From: a bacterium
Lineage (GTDB): Bacteria; Verrucomicrobiota; Verrucomicrobiia; Limisphaerales; UBA11358
Assembly: GCA_021813325.1 (NCBI GenBank)
Contig: JAKALA010000001.1
Span: forward strand, 62,001-126,000
Direction of reading: 5' to 3'
DNA: 64,000 nucleotides
Positions within the stretch are counted from its first letter, which is position 1. Each line of letters starts with the position of its first letter. This document shows, one piece after another, positions 33,611 to 43,600 of the stretch. The notes below the pieces were generated by a model, which saw only the letters and a program-made list of their open reading frames with translations, was not told the DNA's origin and did not search any database. Made by a program: the position numbers and the translations under genes.

Positions 33611-35638
33611 GTGTTTGAACTCGTTTCTGATTACGCGCCCGCCGGCGACCAACCGCAGGCCATCGACAAGCTGACGGCGGAAATCCTCTCCGGCTCCAAG
33701 CATCAAACGCTGCTGGGCGTCACCGGCTCGGGCAAAACCTTCACCGTGGCCAACGTCATCAAAAACGTGGACAAACCAACGCTGGTCATATCGCACAACA
33801 AAACACTGGCGGCGCAGCTTTACGCTGAATTCAAAGGATTTTTCCCCAACAACGCCGTCGAATATTTCGTCAGCTACTTCGATTACTACCAGCCGGAGGC
33901 CTACATCCCGCGCACGGATACTTTCATCGAGAAAGATTCCAGCGTGAACGACGACATCGAACGGATGCGTCTTTCCACGATGGCTTCCCTGTTCACGCGC
34001 CGCGACGTGATCGTGGTGGCGAGCGTATCGTGCATCTACGGCATTGGCAGCAAGGAAGACTACGAATCGCTCGTGATTCCCGTGCGCGTCGGCATGGCGT
34101 TGTCGCGCGAACAGTTTCTCGCCCGGATGGTGGACCTGCAATATTCGCGCAACGACATTGCATTTGAACGCGGCAATTTTCGCGTGCGTGGCGACACGGT
34201 GGAAGTGTGGCCCGCCGGACGTGAAGACGGGTTGCGCGTAGAGTTTTTCGGCGATGAAATTGAACGCATTACCCGCTTTGAGCCATTGACCGGGCAAAAA
34301 ATCGAAGCGCTTCAAGGCAACATGATATTCCCCGCCAAGCAATTCGTCACCACCAACGAAAAGATGAAGCGCGCCATCCTGGCGATCCGCGAGGAACTGG
34401 GCACGCGCATCGCGGAGTTTGAGCGCGACGGGAAACTGCTGGAAGCCCAGCGCATCAAGATGCGCACGGAATTTGACCTGGAAATGATGGAAGAAATGGG
34501 ATTCTGCTCCGGCATTGAAAATTACTCGCGCCATATCGCGAATCGCCCGCCGGGCTCGCGTCCCACAACGCTCTTTGACTTTTTTCCCGATGACTTTTTG
34601 TTGGTGATCGACGAATCCCACGTGACCGTTTCCCAGATCGGCGGCATGTTCGAAGGCGACAAGTCCCGGAAAACCGTGCTGGTGGATCACGGGTTTCGGC
34701 TGCCCAGCGCCTTGGATAACCGGCCTTTGAACTTTCTCGAATTTCAAGGACTGCAAAACCAGACGATTTATGTCAGCGCCACGCCCGCGCCGCGCGAAAT
34801 CGGCTGGTCCCAAGGCAAAGTGGTGGAACTGGTGGTGCGCCCCACGGGGTTGGTGGACCCCAAAGTCACTATCAAACCTTTGAAAGGCCAAATTGACGAC
34901 CTGCTGGAGGAAGCGCGCAAACGCAGCGACCAAAAGGAACGCACGCTGGTCACCACGCTGACCAAGCGCACCGCCGAGGAACTGACCGACTACCTGCGCG
35001 ACATTGGCGTCAACGTCCGATACCTGCACAGCGAGATTGATGCGATCGAGCGGGTGGAAATTTTACGGGCGCTGCGCAAGGGCGAATTTGACGTGCTGGT
35101 CGGAATTAACCTGCTCCGTGAAGGCCTCGATTTGCCGGAAGTTTCGCTGGTGGCAATTCTGGACGCGGACAAGGAAGGTTTTCTGCGCAGCGAAACCAGC
35201 TTGATTCAGACCGCCGGACGCGCCGCCCGGCATCTTAATGGCGAAGTGATTCTCTACGCCGATGTCATGACGGACAGCATCAGAAAATTTCTCGCGGTCA
35301 CCGAATATCGCCGCCGCCGGCAACTGGCTTACAACTTGGAACACCATATCACGCCCCGCAGTGTGAGCCGCGCGGTGGAAGAAAGCCTGGCCGTGCAGGA
35401 GCAACCGCCCGCCGCCGCCACCGGGCTTATCCATGAAACCCAGACCGATCTGGATGTGACCGAAACCATCCGCGAACTCGAAGGCGAAATGCTCAAGGCC
35501 GCCGAGGAATTGCAGTTTGAGAAGGCCGCGCTGCTCCGCGACCAGATCAAGGAATTGAAGCGCATGGTCAGCGGCGAACCGCCCACGGCCAAATCCAAAC
35601 CCGTGAGTTACCTTAAATCCAGAAAGGCCCGCCGATAG
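33611..35638 (+). CDS. uvrB: UvrABC excinuclease subunit B
   Basis: 675 aa. UvrB verifies DNA damage and recruits UvrC in nucleotide excision repair. Walker A is [15 protein letters not shown]. The [20 protein letters not shown] region contains the damage-binding beta-hairpin. The helicase motifs include [13 protein letters not shown] and QTAGRAARH. The C-terminal UVR motif is [18 protein letters not shown] start ([17 protein letters not shown]) as is usual for the family. Stands alone. Confidence 0.98.
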   Translation: MFELVSDYAPAGDQPQAIDKLTAEILSGSKHQTLLGVTGSGKTFTVANVIKNVDKPTLVISHNKTLAAQLYAEFKGFFPNNAVEYFVSYFDYYQPEAYIPRTDTFIEKDSSVNDDIERMRLSTMASLFTRRDVIVVASVSCIYGIGSKEDYESLVIPVRVGMALSREQFLARMVDLQYSRNDIAFERGNFRVRGDTVEVWPAGREDGLRVEFFGDEIERITRFEPLTGQKIEALQGNMIFPAKQFVTTNEKMKRAILAIREELGTRIAEFERDGKLLEAQRIKMRTEFDLEMMEEMGFCSGIENYSRHIANRPPGSRPTTLFDFFPDDFLLVIDESHVTVSQIGGMFEGDKSRKTVLVDHGFRLPSALDNRPLNFLEFQGLQNQTIYVSATPAPREIGWSQGKVVELVVRPTGLVDPKVTIKPLKGQIDDLLEEARKRSDQKERTLVTTLTKRTAEELTDYLRDIGVNVRYLHSEIDAIERVEILRALRKGEFDVLVGINLLREGLDLPEVSLVAILDADKEGFLRSETSLIQTAGRAARHLNGEVILYADVMTDSIRKFLAVTEYRRRRQLAYNLEHHITPRSVSRAVEESLAVQEQPPAAATGLIHETQTDLDVTETIRELEGEMLKAAEELQFEKAALLRDQIKELKRMVSGEPPTAKSKPVSYLKSRKARR

Positions 35639-35655
35639 CACGAGGCAAAAACCGG

Positions 35656-35684
35656 ACGGCCGTTGTAACTGGCGGCAACGGCCG
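35656..35684. repeat. hairpin after uvrB
   Basis: CGGCCGTTG (35657) pairs with CAACGGCCG (35676-35684), loop of 10, without a T tract. A second small palindrome, CCGGCGCGACGCCGG, follows at ~35702 and is related to the motif near 4378. Could stabilise the uvrB 3' end; terminator action is doubtful. Confidence 0.45.
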
Positions 35685-35760
35685 CGAATCCAGCGCGGGA
35701 CCGGCGCGACGCCGGTCTGCGGCATCATTTTGGCTTTTCAAAATGTTTTCCGGCCGGCCG

Positions 35761-35798
35761 GACAAAAAAACGAGGCCACGGTAACGTGGCCTCGTTGG
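35761..35798 (-). terminator. rho-independent terminator of the prepilin-like gene
   Basis: Perfect stem AACGAGGCCACG / CGTGGCCTCGTT with loop GTAA. On the minus strand it is followed by a run of T (the AAAAAA before the stem on the plus strand). 30 bp past the stop of the 35829-36635 gene. The cleanest terminator in the window. Confidence 0.9.
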
Positions 35799-35828
35799 CG
35801 TTAAAAAGCGGTTAAACGGTTTCCAAAA

Positions 35829-36635
35829 TCACGGGATATAGAACACGTTGCCAACCCCATTGTTAATTGGCGTCGGGGCGCTTTGGCCATTGACATTGCT
35901 TGAGTAATCGCCCGAATTGATGAGCGCGTCGCGCAGCGCCTTGGAAGACAACTGCTGGCAACTGCCGTCAGACATCGCCACGTTGCCGGCTTTGTCGTGC
36001 ATATAACCTCCGGCCCAGCCAATATTCAAGCCAGCGCCCGCAGTCACGTTGGTGCCGAAAGCATAGGCGGAACCATTGAAATTGCTGAAATTCTGAAGCG
36101 TTGCCCCCGTCGAAGCCGAACTCAACGAACGATCACCCGCGAGGATCATCTGGGGATTGGATTCAATCGTGTCACGGCCCACGAAATAGGAGCAGTTGCC
36201 ATTGCCGAAGTTACCTTGCCATTGAATGCTGGTAAAGTTGGTGTTGTTATAGGAACGGGTGTCCGAGGTGCAAGCTATGACCTTGGGAGTCGAAAGCTCG
36301 TTGGACATACATTGGTAGAAAGCATAAGTGAATTGGGCCGTCCCGCCGTTAGCCTGCATGGCGTTGTAAGTGGCCGTGGCGGTCGTGCCGGCGTTGCAGA
36401 AGGGTCCACCTTGAGAGCCAGGGACGGTTTGCGGATAGCGGTCGCCATTGTCGCCCGACCAGATGCGGACGGCGAGACCGATTTCTTTCAGGTTGTTGAC
36501 GCAGTTGATGCGTTGGGCTTTTTTCTTGGCCGCGGCGAGCGCGGGCAGGAGCATGGCCGCGAGAATGGCAATAATCGCGATCACGACGAGGAGTTCAATC
36601 AGCGTGAATGCACTTTTACGTTTTTGGTTTTTCAT
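35829..36635 (-). CDS. prepilin-like secreted protein (type IV pilin/T2SS N-terminal signal)
   Basis: 268 aa from ATG 36635. The N-terminal [20 protein letters not shown] carries the prepilin peptidase site before Phe and a Glu at position 5, then [25 protein letters not shown]. The C-terminal [16 protein letters not shown] is the H-X(n)-DG motif of DUF1559-type proteins that are abundant in Planctomycetes and Verrucomicrobia. Function of this class is unproven; they may be pseudopilins or adhesins. Strong own terminator downstream. Confidence 0.88.
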   Translation of the reverse strand: MKNQKRKSAFTLIELLVVIAIIAILAAMLLPALAAAKKKAQRINCVNNLKEIGLAVRIWSGDNGDRYPQTVPGSQGGPFCNAGTTATATYNAMQANGGTAQFTYAFYQCMSNELSTPKVIACTSDTRSYNNTNFTSIQWQGNFGNGNCSYFVGRDTIESNPQMILAGDRSLSSASTGATLQNFSNFNGSAYAFGTNVTAGAGLNIGWAGGYMHDKAGNVAMSDGSCQQLSSKALRDALINSGDYSSNVNGQSAPTPINNGVGNVFYIP

Positions 36636-36708
36636 AATTGATTGTTGTTTAGATCCAATTTCGAGTGGTGAGACAACGGTCAATGCATCCACGCGGAATT
36701 GGAGTTTG

Positions 36709-36735
36709 AGTTTACCATAGCCAATTCAATGCCAA
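36709..36735 (-). promoter_or_regulatory. possible sigma70-type promoter of the prepilin-like gene
   Basis: On the minus strand TTGGCA, spacer of 15, then TAAACT, about 75 bp before the ATG at 36635. The spacer is shorter than ideal, so this is a guess. Confidence 0.3.
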
Positions 36736-36951
36736 GAAAAAAATTGCCAAAAATCCAGATATTTCTGAGATGTCCCCTCATCGGCCAAGCCTGGGGCGCA
36801 AAATTTTCACGCCGGAAGCGTGGTTTTCACGCGCGCGGCGAGGCCATGTCCGCCAAAACCTCGTTTCTGAACCTTCCGGGGGCGGCGGGCCGTCGTTTCA
36901 CGCTTGCCGCCCGGCGGAATCCACGGCACAACTTCCGCCGGCATCCATTCC

Positions 36952-37941
36952 ATGCGCAACCTGGTTGAAGATTTTTTGCAATACCTGCGCCACGAACGCG
37001 GGCAGTCAGACAACACGGCGAAAACTTACGCCGCGTTGCTCGGCAAGTTCGTCGCGTGGGCGGAGAAACAGCAACTGGCGGCCTGGCCCGCGGTGGAACT
37101 GAAGCATCTCATGGCTTTCCTTACGCACGAGCGCATGCGCAATCAACTTGCCGCCGGGCGGGCGAAAACGCCCGCCGCGAACGATTCGGCGCGAGCCGAT
37201 GACAACTCGCGGGAACGCCCGCCGCATCCGGTTTCCTCCAAACGGTTGAGCAGCGAAAGCGTTTACCTGGAAATCGCGGCGCTGCGGGCGTTTTACCGGT
37301 ATGCGGAAAATGAAAAACTGTTGCCGGCCAATCCGGCGGAAAATCTCTCCCTCCCACGCCGCTGGAAGCGCCTGCCCAAAGCCCTTTCCAATGATGAAAT
37401 CGGAAAAATTCTGACGCCCGAAACACCAGCAACTCCTGAATCCCTGTGCGATCAGGCCATCATTGAACTGGCCTACGCTTCCGGCCTGCGCCTGTCCGAA
37501 TTGAGGAATCTGCGCCTGGAGCAACTGCATCTTGAGGCCGGTTTTGTTAATGTCATCGGCAAGGGCAACAAGGAACGCGTGGTGCCCGTGGGTCGCAAAG
37601 CCATCGCGGCGCTCAACCGCTTCATGGAAGCGGGCCGGCCCAAACTCGTTTCGGCCAAATCGCCGGCGAACGTTTTTCTCAGCCAACGCGGCACGCCTTT
37701 CGCCGCCGTCACGTTGTGGAAACACATCAAGGACCGGGTTAAACGGGCGGGAATCGAGCGCAACATCACGCCGCACATGTTGCGTCATAGTTTTGCCACG
37801 CACTTGCTGGAACATGGCGCGGATCTGCGCGTCATACAGGAACTGCTCGGCCATGCGAACATCAGCACCACGGAAATTTACACGCATGTCACGGGCAACC
37901 GGCTGCGGGAAATCCACCGCAAGTTTCATCCGCGGGCGTGA
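36952..37941 (+). CDS. XerC/XerD-type tyrosine recombinase
   Basis: 329 aa from ATG 36952 (MRNLVEDFLQYLRHERGQ). Core-binding SAM-like domain ~1-115 with an inserted Ala/Asp/Arg-rich linker, then the catalytic domain: Arg in ASGLRLSELRNL, Lys in GKGNKERVVP, HXXR in HMLRHSFATHLLEHG, the His in ELLGHANISTTEIYTHV and Tyr nucleophile. The full set R-K-HXXR-H-Y is present. Likely the chromosome-dimer resolvase XerC or XerD. It lies 0.4 kb from the serine-recombinase island but is not part of it. Confidence 0.92.
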   Translation: MRNLVEDFLQYLRHERGQSDNTAKTYAALLGKFVAWAEKQQLAAWPAVELKHLMAFLTHERMRNQLAAGRAKTPAANDSARADDNSRERPPHPVSSKRLSSESVYLEIAALRAFYRYAENEKLLPANPAENLSLPRRWKRLPKALSNDEIGKILTPETPATPESLCDQAIIELAYASGLRLSELRNLRLEQLHLEAGFVNVIGKGNKERVVPVGRKAIAALNRFMEAGRPKLVSAKSPANVFLSQRGTPFAAVTLWKHIKDRVKRAGIERNITPHMLRHSFATHLLEHGADLRVIQELLGHANISTTEIYTHVTGNRLREIHRKFHPRA

Positions 37942-38013
37942 AGCTTTCCCGCAGATGGCGCAGATTTTCGTAAACGATCCGAGCTGCGTTCATCAGTAAC
38001 GCCTGCGGGGAGT

Positions 38014-38343
38014 TTACTCAAAATCGTAAACCAAAACCTTCTTCACAAACGGCTTCACGCAGTGCTCGATGAATTCCAGATGCTGGGGATGCACCTGATA
38101 ATCATCCTGCGCCTTTTTGCTGGTGAACACCGTATTGAGCGCCACCTGATACGTTTGATCCACGACCGGACGATGGCTGCCCACCATTTTGCCGACGTGA
38201 AAATGCGTCATGCCCGGAATGCTTTTGAGAAATTGATTGGCGCCCGCGATCACCGCGTCGGCGGCCTCGGGTTTCGCCGGATCGGTCCAAAAAATGACAA
38301 TATGACTGAAACGGGTGACAACTTGTGATAAATTCGATTCCAT
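38014..38343 (-). CDS. Dabb (stress-responsive alpha/beta barrel) protein, 5' end replaced by island
   Basis: The Dabb core FSHIVIFWTDPAKP ... VGSHRPVVDQTYQVAL ... AQDDYQVHPQHLEFIEHCV is intact. In the family the start is normally a Met directly before this core. Here the first 11 residues (MESNLSQVVTR) come from the island, joined at codon Phe (38308-38310). The ATG that fits in frame is now 6.6 kb away at 44876-44878. The protein can still be read from ATG 38343 in the island, but its original promoter is lost. Function of Dabb proteins is mostly unknown. Confidence 0.75.
   Translation of the reverse strand: MESNLSQVVTRFSHIVIFWTDPAKPEAADAVIAGANQFLKSIPGMTHFHVGKMVGSHRPVVDQTYQVALNTVFTSKKAQDDYQVHPQHLEFIEHCVKPFVKKVLVYDFE
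38285..38335. other. attL: left junction of the serine-recombinase island
   Basis: Chromosomal sequence (Dabb gene) ends at GACTGAA (38310) and island sequence begins with ACGGGTGACAACTTG. The shared bases with the right end are AAAC (AA usable as a two-base core). Placed by frame reconstruction of the Dabb start, not by a tool. Confidence 0.6.
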
Positions 38344-38345
38344 AT

Positions 38346-39923
38346 ATGCAAAATGCGATTCTCTACCTGCGCTATTCAACCCCAGAGCAGGCAGATGGTC
38401 AATCAGAACAGCGGCAAATTCAAGGTGCGCAGCGATGGTGCAAGGAACACGGTGAAAGGCTGGTCAAAACCTACAAAGATTTGGGTGTTTCAGGCGGCAA
38501 AAATTCAGACGATAGGAAAGCCTTGTCGGCTCTGTTGAATGATTTGACCCGTGGCAGCATTCCCAAGTATTTGCTCATTGAGGATGTTGACCGGCTGTCA
38601 AGAATGCTGCCGCTGGATTCGCTGAATTTGATTTCAAAAATACTCGATTACGGCGTGACCATTGTTTCGTTGCGAGACAATCAAACCCTGACCAAAGACA
38701 ACTGGCAATCGTCGCAGTCGTTTTTGATTCTCACGCTGAAAACCACTCTTGCAAATGAAGAACGGCAGAAGCGAATTTTCCGTGGTAGGTCGGCGTGGAA
38801 ACAAAAGCGGCTGGATGCTGCCTCCAAGATTTACACAAAGCGAGTTCCGGGTTGGCTGACCGTGAAAGACGGCAGAGTCGTCAAAATCCCTGAACATGCG
38901 GCAACCGTTAAGAGACTGTTCAAGTTGTCCAGCGAGGGTTTCGGTATTGTGGCGATAATCCGCATGTTCAATGAGCAACGGATAAAATCGTTTCGTGGCA
39001 ACGATTGGAACAAAGCAGTCATCTATAATACGCTGACGAGTGAAGCCGTTTTAGGATGTTTCCAGCCGAAAACTCTTATCAATGGCGAACGTGTTGACGA
39101 CGGGGACAAGATTCCCGATTATTTTCCACGCATCATCGAGGACGATTTGTTCTACTCGGTTCAAGCCAAGCTGAAACAGCGGAACACCTACAAAGGAGCT
39201 GGATACCGATACACGCTGAACCCTGCCAAAAATAATTTGTTTGCTGGCCTGATTAAGTGCGAAAAGTGCGGTGCAAGTTTGATTCACTTGGTCAGGTCAA
39301 GGCACGGTTACAGTTACTTGGTTTGCGCCAACGCTCACAAACACAAGAAATGCTCTTACAAGGTGGTTGCGACGAATGTTTTGGAAGATTGTTTTCAGGT
39401 GTTCTTAACCGATAATCGTATATTCAAAACGTTCGAGAAGCCGTCGAATACCGCTGCGGCGACACGATTACAGATTGAAGGGGTAAAAAAGCAGTTGGCA
39501 AAATTCATGTCGCTCATCGAAGGCTCGGATGGAACTCCACCAAAGACGATTTTGAAACGGCTTCAAGAATTGGAATTGCAGCAATCTGAACTTGAGAAAA
39601 AATTAGGCGCGGACATTGCCAAAGACAAACTCTCGGCGAGCATTCCCGGCAAGTTCGAGGAATTTTGCAAAGAGATGGAAGCGAACATTGGCAATCCAAT
39701 GGGACGGGCAAAAATCGCCTCAATCCTGAAAGACCTGATTTCAAAGATTGTCGTCAATCCGGCAAAATGCACGATGGCTGTTCATTGGGCGCATGGTGGC
39801 GCACAGAGCGTTGACCGCATTCAATGGGATAAGAAGTCGAAGGAATTTTGGCACCTGTTCTCAAATGGGCTGCGTGATTTCAGTCAGCCCACATACGATT
39901 TGATGTCGCTTCACAAGAAATAG
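38346..39923 (+). CDS. large serine recombinase (island integrase)
   Basis: 525 aa from ATG 38346; GTG 38325 is the alternative. Resolvase domain ~1-140 with catalytic Ser11 in YLRYSTPEQADGQSE and the arginines of DVDRLSRMLPLD. Then the recombinase domain (VPGWLTVKDGRVVKIPEHAA ... GIVAIIRMFNEQ), a zinc ribbon (CEKCGASLIHL ... CANAHKHKKC), and a C-terminal coiled coil (LKRLQELELQQSELEKKLG). These integrases join attP and attB at a two-base core without host factors. It lies at the island edge next to the disrupted Dabb gene and is the likely integrase. Confidence 0.93.
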   Translation: MQNAILYLRYSTPEQADGQSEQRQIQGAQRWCKEHGERLVKTYKDLGVSGGKNSDDRKALSALLNDLTRGSIPKYLLIEDVDRLSRMLPLDSLNLISKILDYGVTIVSLRDNQTLTKDNWQSSQSFLILTLKTTLANEERQKRIFRGRSAWKQKRLDAASKIYTKRVPGWLTVKDGRVVKIPEHAATVKRLFKLSSEGFGIVAIIRMFNEQRIKSFRGNDWNKAVIYNTLTSEAVLGCFQPKTLINGERVDDGDKIPDYFPRIIEDDLFYSVQAKLKQRNTYKGAGYRYTLNPAKNNLFAGLIKCEKCGASLIHLVRSRHGYSYLVCANAHKHKKCSYKVVATNVLEDCFQVFLTDNRIFKTFEKPSNTAAATRLQIEGVKKQLAKFMSLIEGSDGTPPKTILKRLQELELQQSELEKKLGADIAKDKLSASIPGKFEEFCKEMEANIGNPMGRAKIASILKDLISKIVVNPAKCTMAVHWAHGGAQSVDRIQWDKKSKEFWHLFSNGLRDFSQPTYDLMSLHKK

Positions 39924-40015
39924 CAATTTTTTTGCTCCCCGCTTGCCGGTATTGCGCCCCCGTGTTCCAGTCCAGTCACGCCGAACGAATCGGCACGAAA
40001 CAACAAATCAAAACT

Positions 40016-40414
40016 ATGAAGACTGACACGAAGAACAAAAACAAGAACGCCACCGCCGCCCTCGCCGACATCAACGCTCAAATCGAGGCGTTGAACCAAA
40101 AGCGCATCGGATTGGCCGAACCGCTCAAAGCCCGCTACGCAGAACTCCGCACGGAACTGGCCGACATGGAGACGGAAATTCGTCAACTGGATCCCGTGTG
40201 GAAACCCGAACCAACGAAGCCGAAGGCCGAGACAACGATTGCCGAGATTCTCACGGCGCATGGTTCGCCGATGGCAGCCGAGGAAATCATTCAGGCGGTT
40301 GGCAACGTGTTCACGCCTTGGAAGGTGAAGAACACGCTGAAAAAGAAATCCACCGGCGCAAAAGCCGTGTTCACGTTTGCCGATGGCAAATACACGGTCA
40401 AGGCCACGGCCTAA
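40016..40414 (+). CDS. small coiled-coil winged-helix protein
   Basis: 132 aa from ATG 40016. Lys/Asn-rich start, coiled coil (IEALNQKRIGLAEPLKARYA), then a C-terminal winged-helix-like domain of ~60 residues: IAEILTAHGSPMAAEEIIQA and FTPWKVKNTLKKKS, ending in GKYTVKA. It resembles the HARE/RNA polymerase-delta type winged helix by pattern only. DNA binding, perhaps in island control, is an inference. Own strong terminator follows. Confidence 0.72.
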   Translation: MKTDTKNKNKNATAALADINAQIEALNQKRIGLAEPLKARYAELRTELADMETEIRQLDPVWKPEPTKPKAETTIAEILTAHGSPMAAEEIIQAVGNVFTPWKVKNTLKKKSTGAKAVFTFADGKYTVKATA

Positions 40415-40432
40415 ACCACGAATCCACTTCAC

Positions 40433-40460
40433 GACCCCGGCAAGTGGCCGGGGTCTTTTT
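40433..40460 (+). terminator. strong rho-independent terminator of the winged-helix gene
   Basis: Perfect nine-pair stem GACCCCGGC / GCCGGGGTC, loop AAGTG, then TTTTT. 19 bp past the stop. Very clear. Confidence 0.93.
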
Positions 40461-40698
40461 ATGCGGTCAAAGAATCCAAACCACGGTTTTTTTGCCTCTG
40501 CGGGGGTGTCCAGCACTTGACTTGTGATTTTCTCCTTTATTCATGCGGGGGAAAAAATTCAACAAAATTTTCCGCCCGGAAATCCCTGATATTTCAGGGG
40601 GTGGATTGAAATTCGCATTTAACGCCAATGGTTTTATGAAGTGGCCTTAACCAGCCCGCAGCGTTTGACTTGGTTTGAAAGTCTGATTGAATGGGAGA
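40461..40698. other. AT-rich gap between winged-helix gene and chimeric gene
   Basis: Contains AT-rich stretches (e.g. AACAAAATTTTCC) that could hold the chimeric gene's promoter. No ORF or clear hairpin. The minus-strand 110-aa ORF of the track covering part of it is a shadow. Confidence 0.4.
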
Positions 40699-43600
40699 AT
40701 GGATAAAATATGCACACCACCACCAATAGCAGAAATTCAACCAGTAACGCCGCCCCCTGCGGCTCAACCCCAGATGACATTGGATGACTACGCCAAGGCC
40801 ATTAACGAGGCGCACCGGAATTGTGAGGCCATTGATAGGGAATCCAAAAAGAAAGGCCGTGAGGCTGTCCAATGGGCTTACAAGGCCGGTCAACACCTGA
40901 ATGTCATCAAAGACCTTGTTCCGCATGGTGAGTGGCTGCCTTGGTTAAAACAGAACTGTCCAGAAATCAAGGAACGGACGGCGCAACGATATATGGTGGC
41001 GGCCAAAAACGTCCGTGGGTCGGATTTGGAGCATTTTACAGGTGTCCGACAATACGAAATTGCGACTGGCGCACGGTCGCCCGAAAAAATTGATAAAGCC
41101 CCCGACGCCATGGACGGCGAAGCGGCCAAGCCTGACGACGCCAACACGCCGGACATCATCCTCGCTTCGATGCAACGAGGATTTGCTACCCTGCAAAAGC
41201 AATATACCAGTCTGGTAACACTTCATCCCAAATTGCAGCCGCATCTTTTGGGAATTGATTTGAATTGGTCATTGCCGATTTTATTGCAACGCTGGCAGTA
41301 TCCTCTCGGCGACGCCTTCGATTTTTTCAATTTTCCTTGGACTCCGGCAGTGTGTGTTCGGTGCGGCCATATCCGGCAAGACGAGGAAGTTTTTGTCCCG
41401 ATTCATCATTGGGTTCCCGAATACGCTCATCGTAACGAATGGTGCGATGTCTGCGCCGAGGAATACCATGACAAAGAAGAGACTTTCGACTTGGGCGAGG
41501 AAATTAAATTGCTCGTCAAAAATCTGAACGAATTGAAATCACTACCGGCGAAAGATTACACCCTCGCCCAAAAACTGTATCAGTTGCAGCAGACCAAAAT
41601 CGCCGAACCCGCCGCCATTACAGCCGCTGAAAACAATGTGTGGGTGCCGACGGATTTGAACAACGAAGAAGTGACGGTTGAAGAGATTGGGCGATTGTCG
41701 CCCAAGATTGTGATAGCGAATGACGATGAGACAAAGACGCTCTGGAACATTTACCGGCACTTCGTATCGTCAGCGGTCAACAATCTGCCACCAACTCGAA
41801 ATGTGCGATTTTTGGTGGTGGATGATTCAAAGCCAAACAAGCCGGTTCTTGGCGTCGGTAATATCAGTGGCGACTTCCTGGCTCTTGGTGAACGTGATGA
41901 GTTTATCGGTTGGACGGCAGAACAACGCAACGCTGGCAAATTGAAGCATACCGCTGTCGGTTCAACCATCATCGCCACACAACCTTTTGGCTCAAACTTC
42001 AACGGCGGCAAACTCATCGCTGCGCTCATCACCAGTCAGATGCTCGCCACCGCCACCGCGTTTGCGACGGTTCAAACCAAGTCCACGCAGGACAAACCGT
42101 GGCGGGTGTTCTTGTTGTCCGACGTGCAAAATTTGGACGCGACCACGCACTACCAAAGCGAGGTGTATGAAAACGCTGGCGGAGATTTCATCGGCGATGA
42201 CGATGACGGGTCTTCCGAAAGCCAGACGTGGGTTAATTACAACCACGTTTGGGTTGCAGGAATTGGCGGTGCCGGTTCTGAATACAACAACTGGCAAAAT
42301 GATTATTGGGATTATCAGGGAAACCACAGCGGCAGCGCAGGTGGTATGAATGGGAACATGGTTTGGGATTGGAGCGGTTGGGGTGAAGAAGTCGGCTCTA
42401 ACAATGACGGCACGACCACCACCGGATTCACGAACACGCTCTGGATTTGGGATAGAATCGGCAACGAGCATTGCAACGTCAGCGACCCCGTGAACAAAAC
42501 TTGGGACAATGATTATTCAGCTTGGGATGACGACAACGAAAAGGGCAGCCAGCATGACACCTATACGCGGACGGCGGACACCACTTGGCACGTTCAGACC
42601 GGCGGCAAGGCGATTCCTGGTCGTCAAAACTTGTGGCAGTTCAACGGCTCGGTTTGGGAGATACTTGACAAGCGGGCGGTGCCGCAGTTTGTTGGAGCAT
42701 CCATGCGTGAAGTCACCAACAAGACGCAGATTGCGATTGGCAGCCTCGGCAACTTGAAGGCCGACGGCAATCTATGGCTGACTTTGCCGGATGACGTGGA
42801 GAAGGACATCACGCCCACTGTCGGGGGAAAAGATTTCTTCACGTTCAGCGTGGGCGGGCAGAAATATCCGTTGACCATCTTGGCGAACGGCAATGATTTG
42901 TCTGTGACTAATCCTGAATTTTGTGCTGGGCAGCAAGTGAACTTCACATTTGACGGCCTGCCTATGGGTAGCGTTTCCAATATGCTTGGCAAGTGGAGCC
43001 TGCCGACCAAGTATGTCAACGAACAGTGGCAACATCTGCAATATGTCGTTACGGAGCCGATTAGCGGGGCTGGTTATTGGGAACCTTACGGTTCGGTGAA
43101 TTATCGAATCAACGCTGCCCTACTGGAAAACACCAATCAGACATCCTGCTGGTTTGTGAATGGAAACGGCGGACACGTTACCGTTGGTTTGAGCCTTCAA
43201 TTTCCAAATGGGCAGTTTGTAAGTGTTGCCGCCAATGGGGATTTTTCGGTTTTTCGCCCCACAGTTTCAAATTTTGTTCCAGACAATCCAATCAGTGTCG
43301 TGCTTGATACAAATGCTTTGCCAAGCATTTACTTGGGTTTGGGCGATGCGGGAGGTGGCGGTGGCGGTATGGGGTGGTCTTTAGACGTGCATTGGAAAAC
43401 AAATTTCAACGGGACATTTTTTTTCACGCAGTTGATTGACCGTGAATGGTCATGGGACATTACAACATTTCACCTGCCACGCTCACGTTCCACTGGCGGG
43501 TTTTGGCTCGACAATGGAAACCCATATACCGCAGCAAGCATTTTTGACACATCCGCATTGAGGAATCCCAAATATGTGGCGACACTATCTTTTGGTGATG

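Noticed and set aside
33545-35029. 494-aa minus-strand ORF
   Set aside because: Antisense to uvrB, which is unmistakable.
36952-37941. Xer recombinase as the island integrase
   Set aside because: It lies outside the left junction, looks like a housekeeping XerC/D, and the island has its own serine recombinase at its edge.
40699-42050. A Druantia defence system
   Set aside because: Only a truncated DUF4338/DruA-like segment is present, with no large helicase DruE or other partners. At most a fragment.
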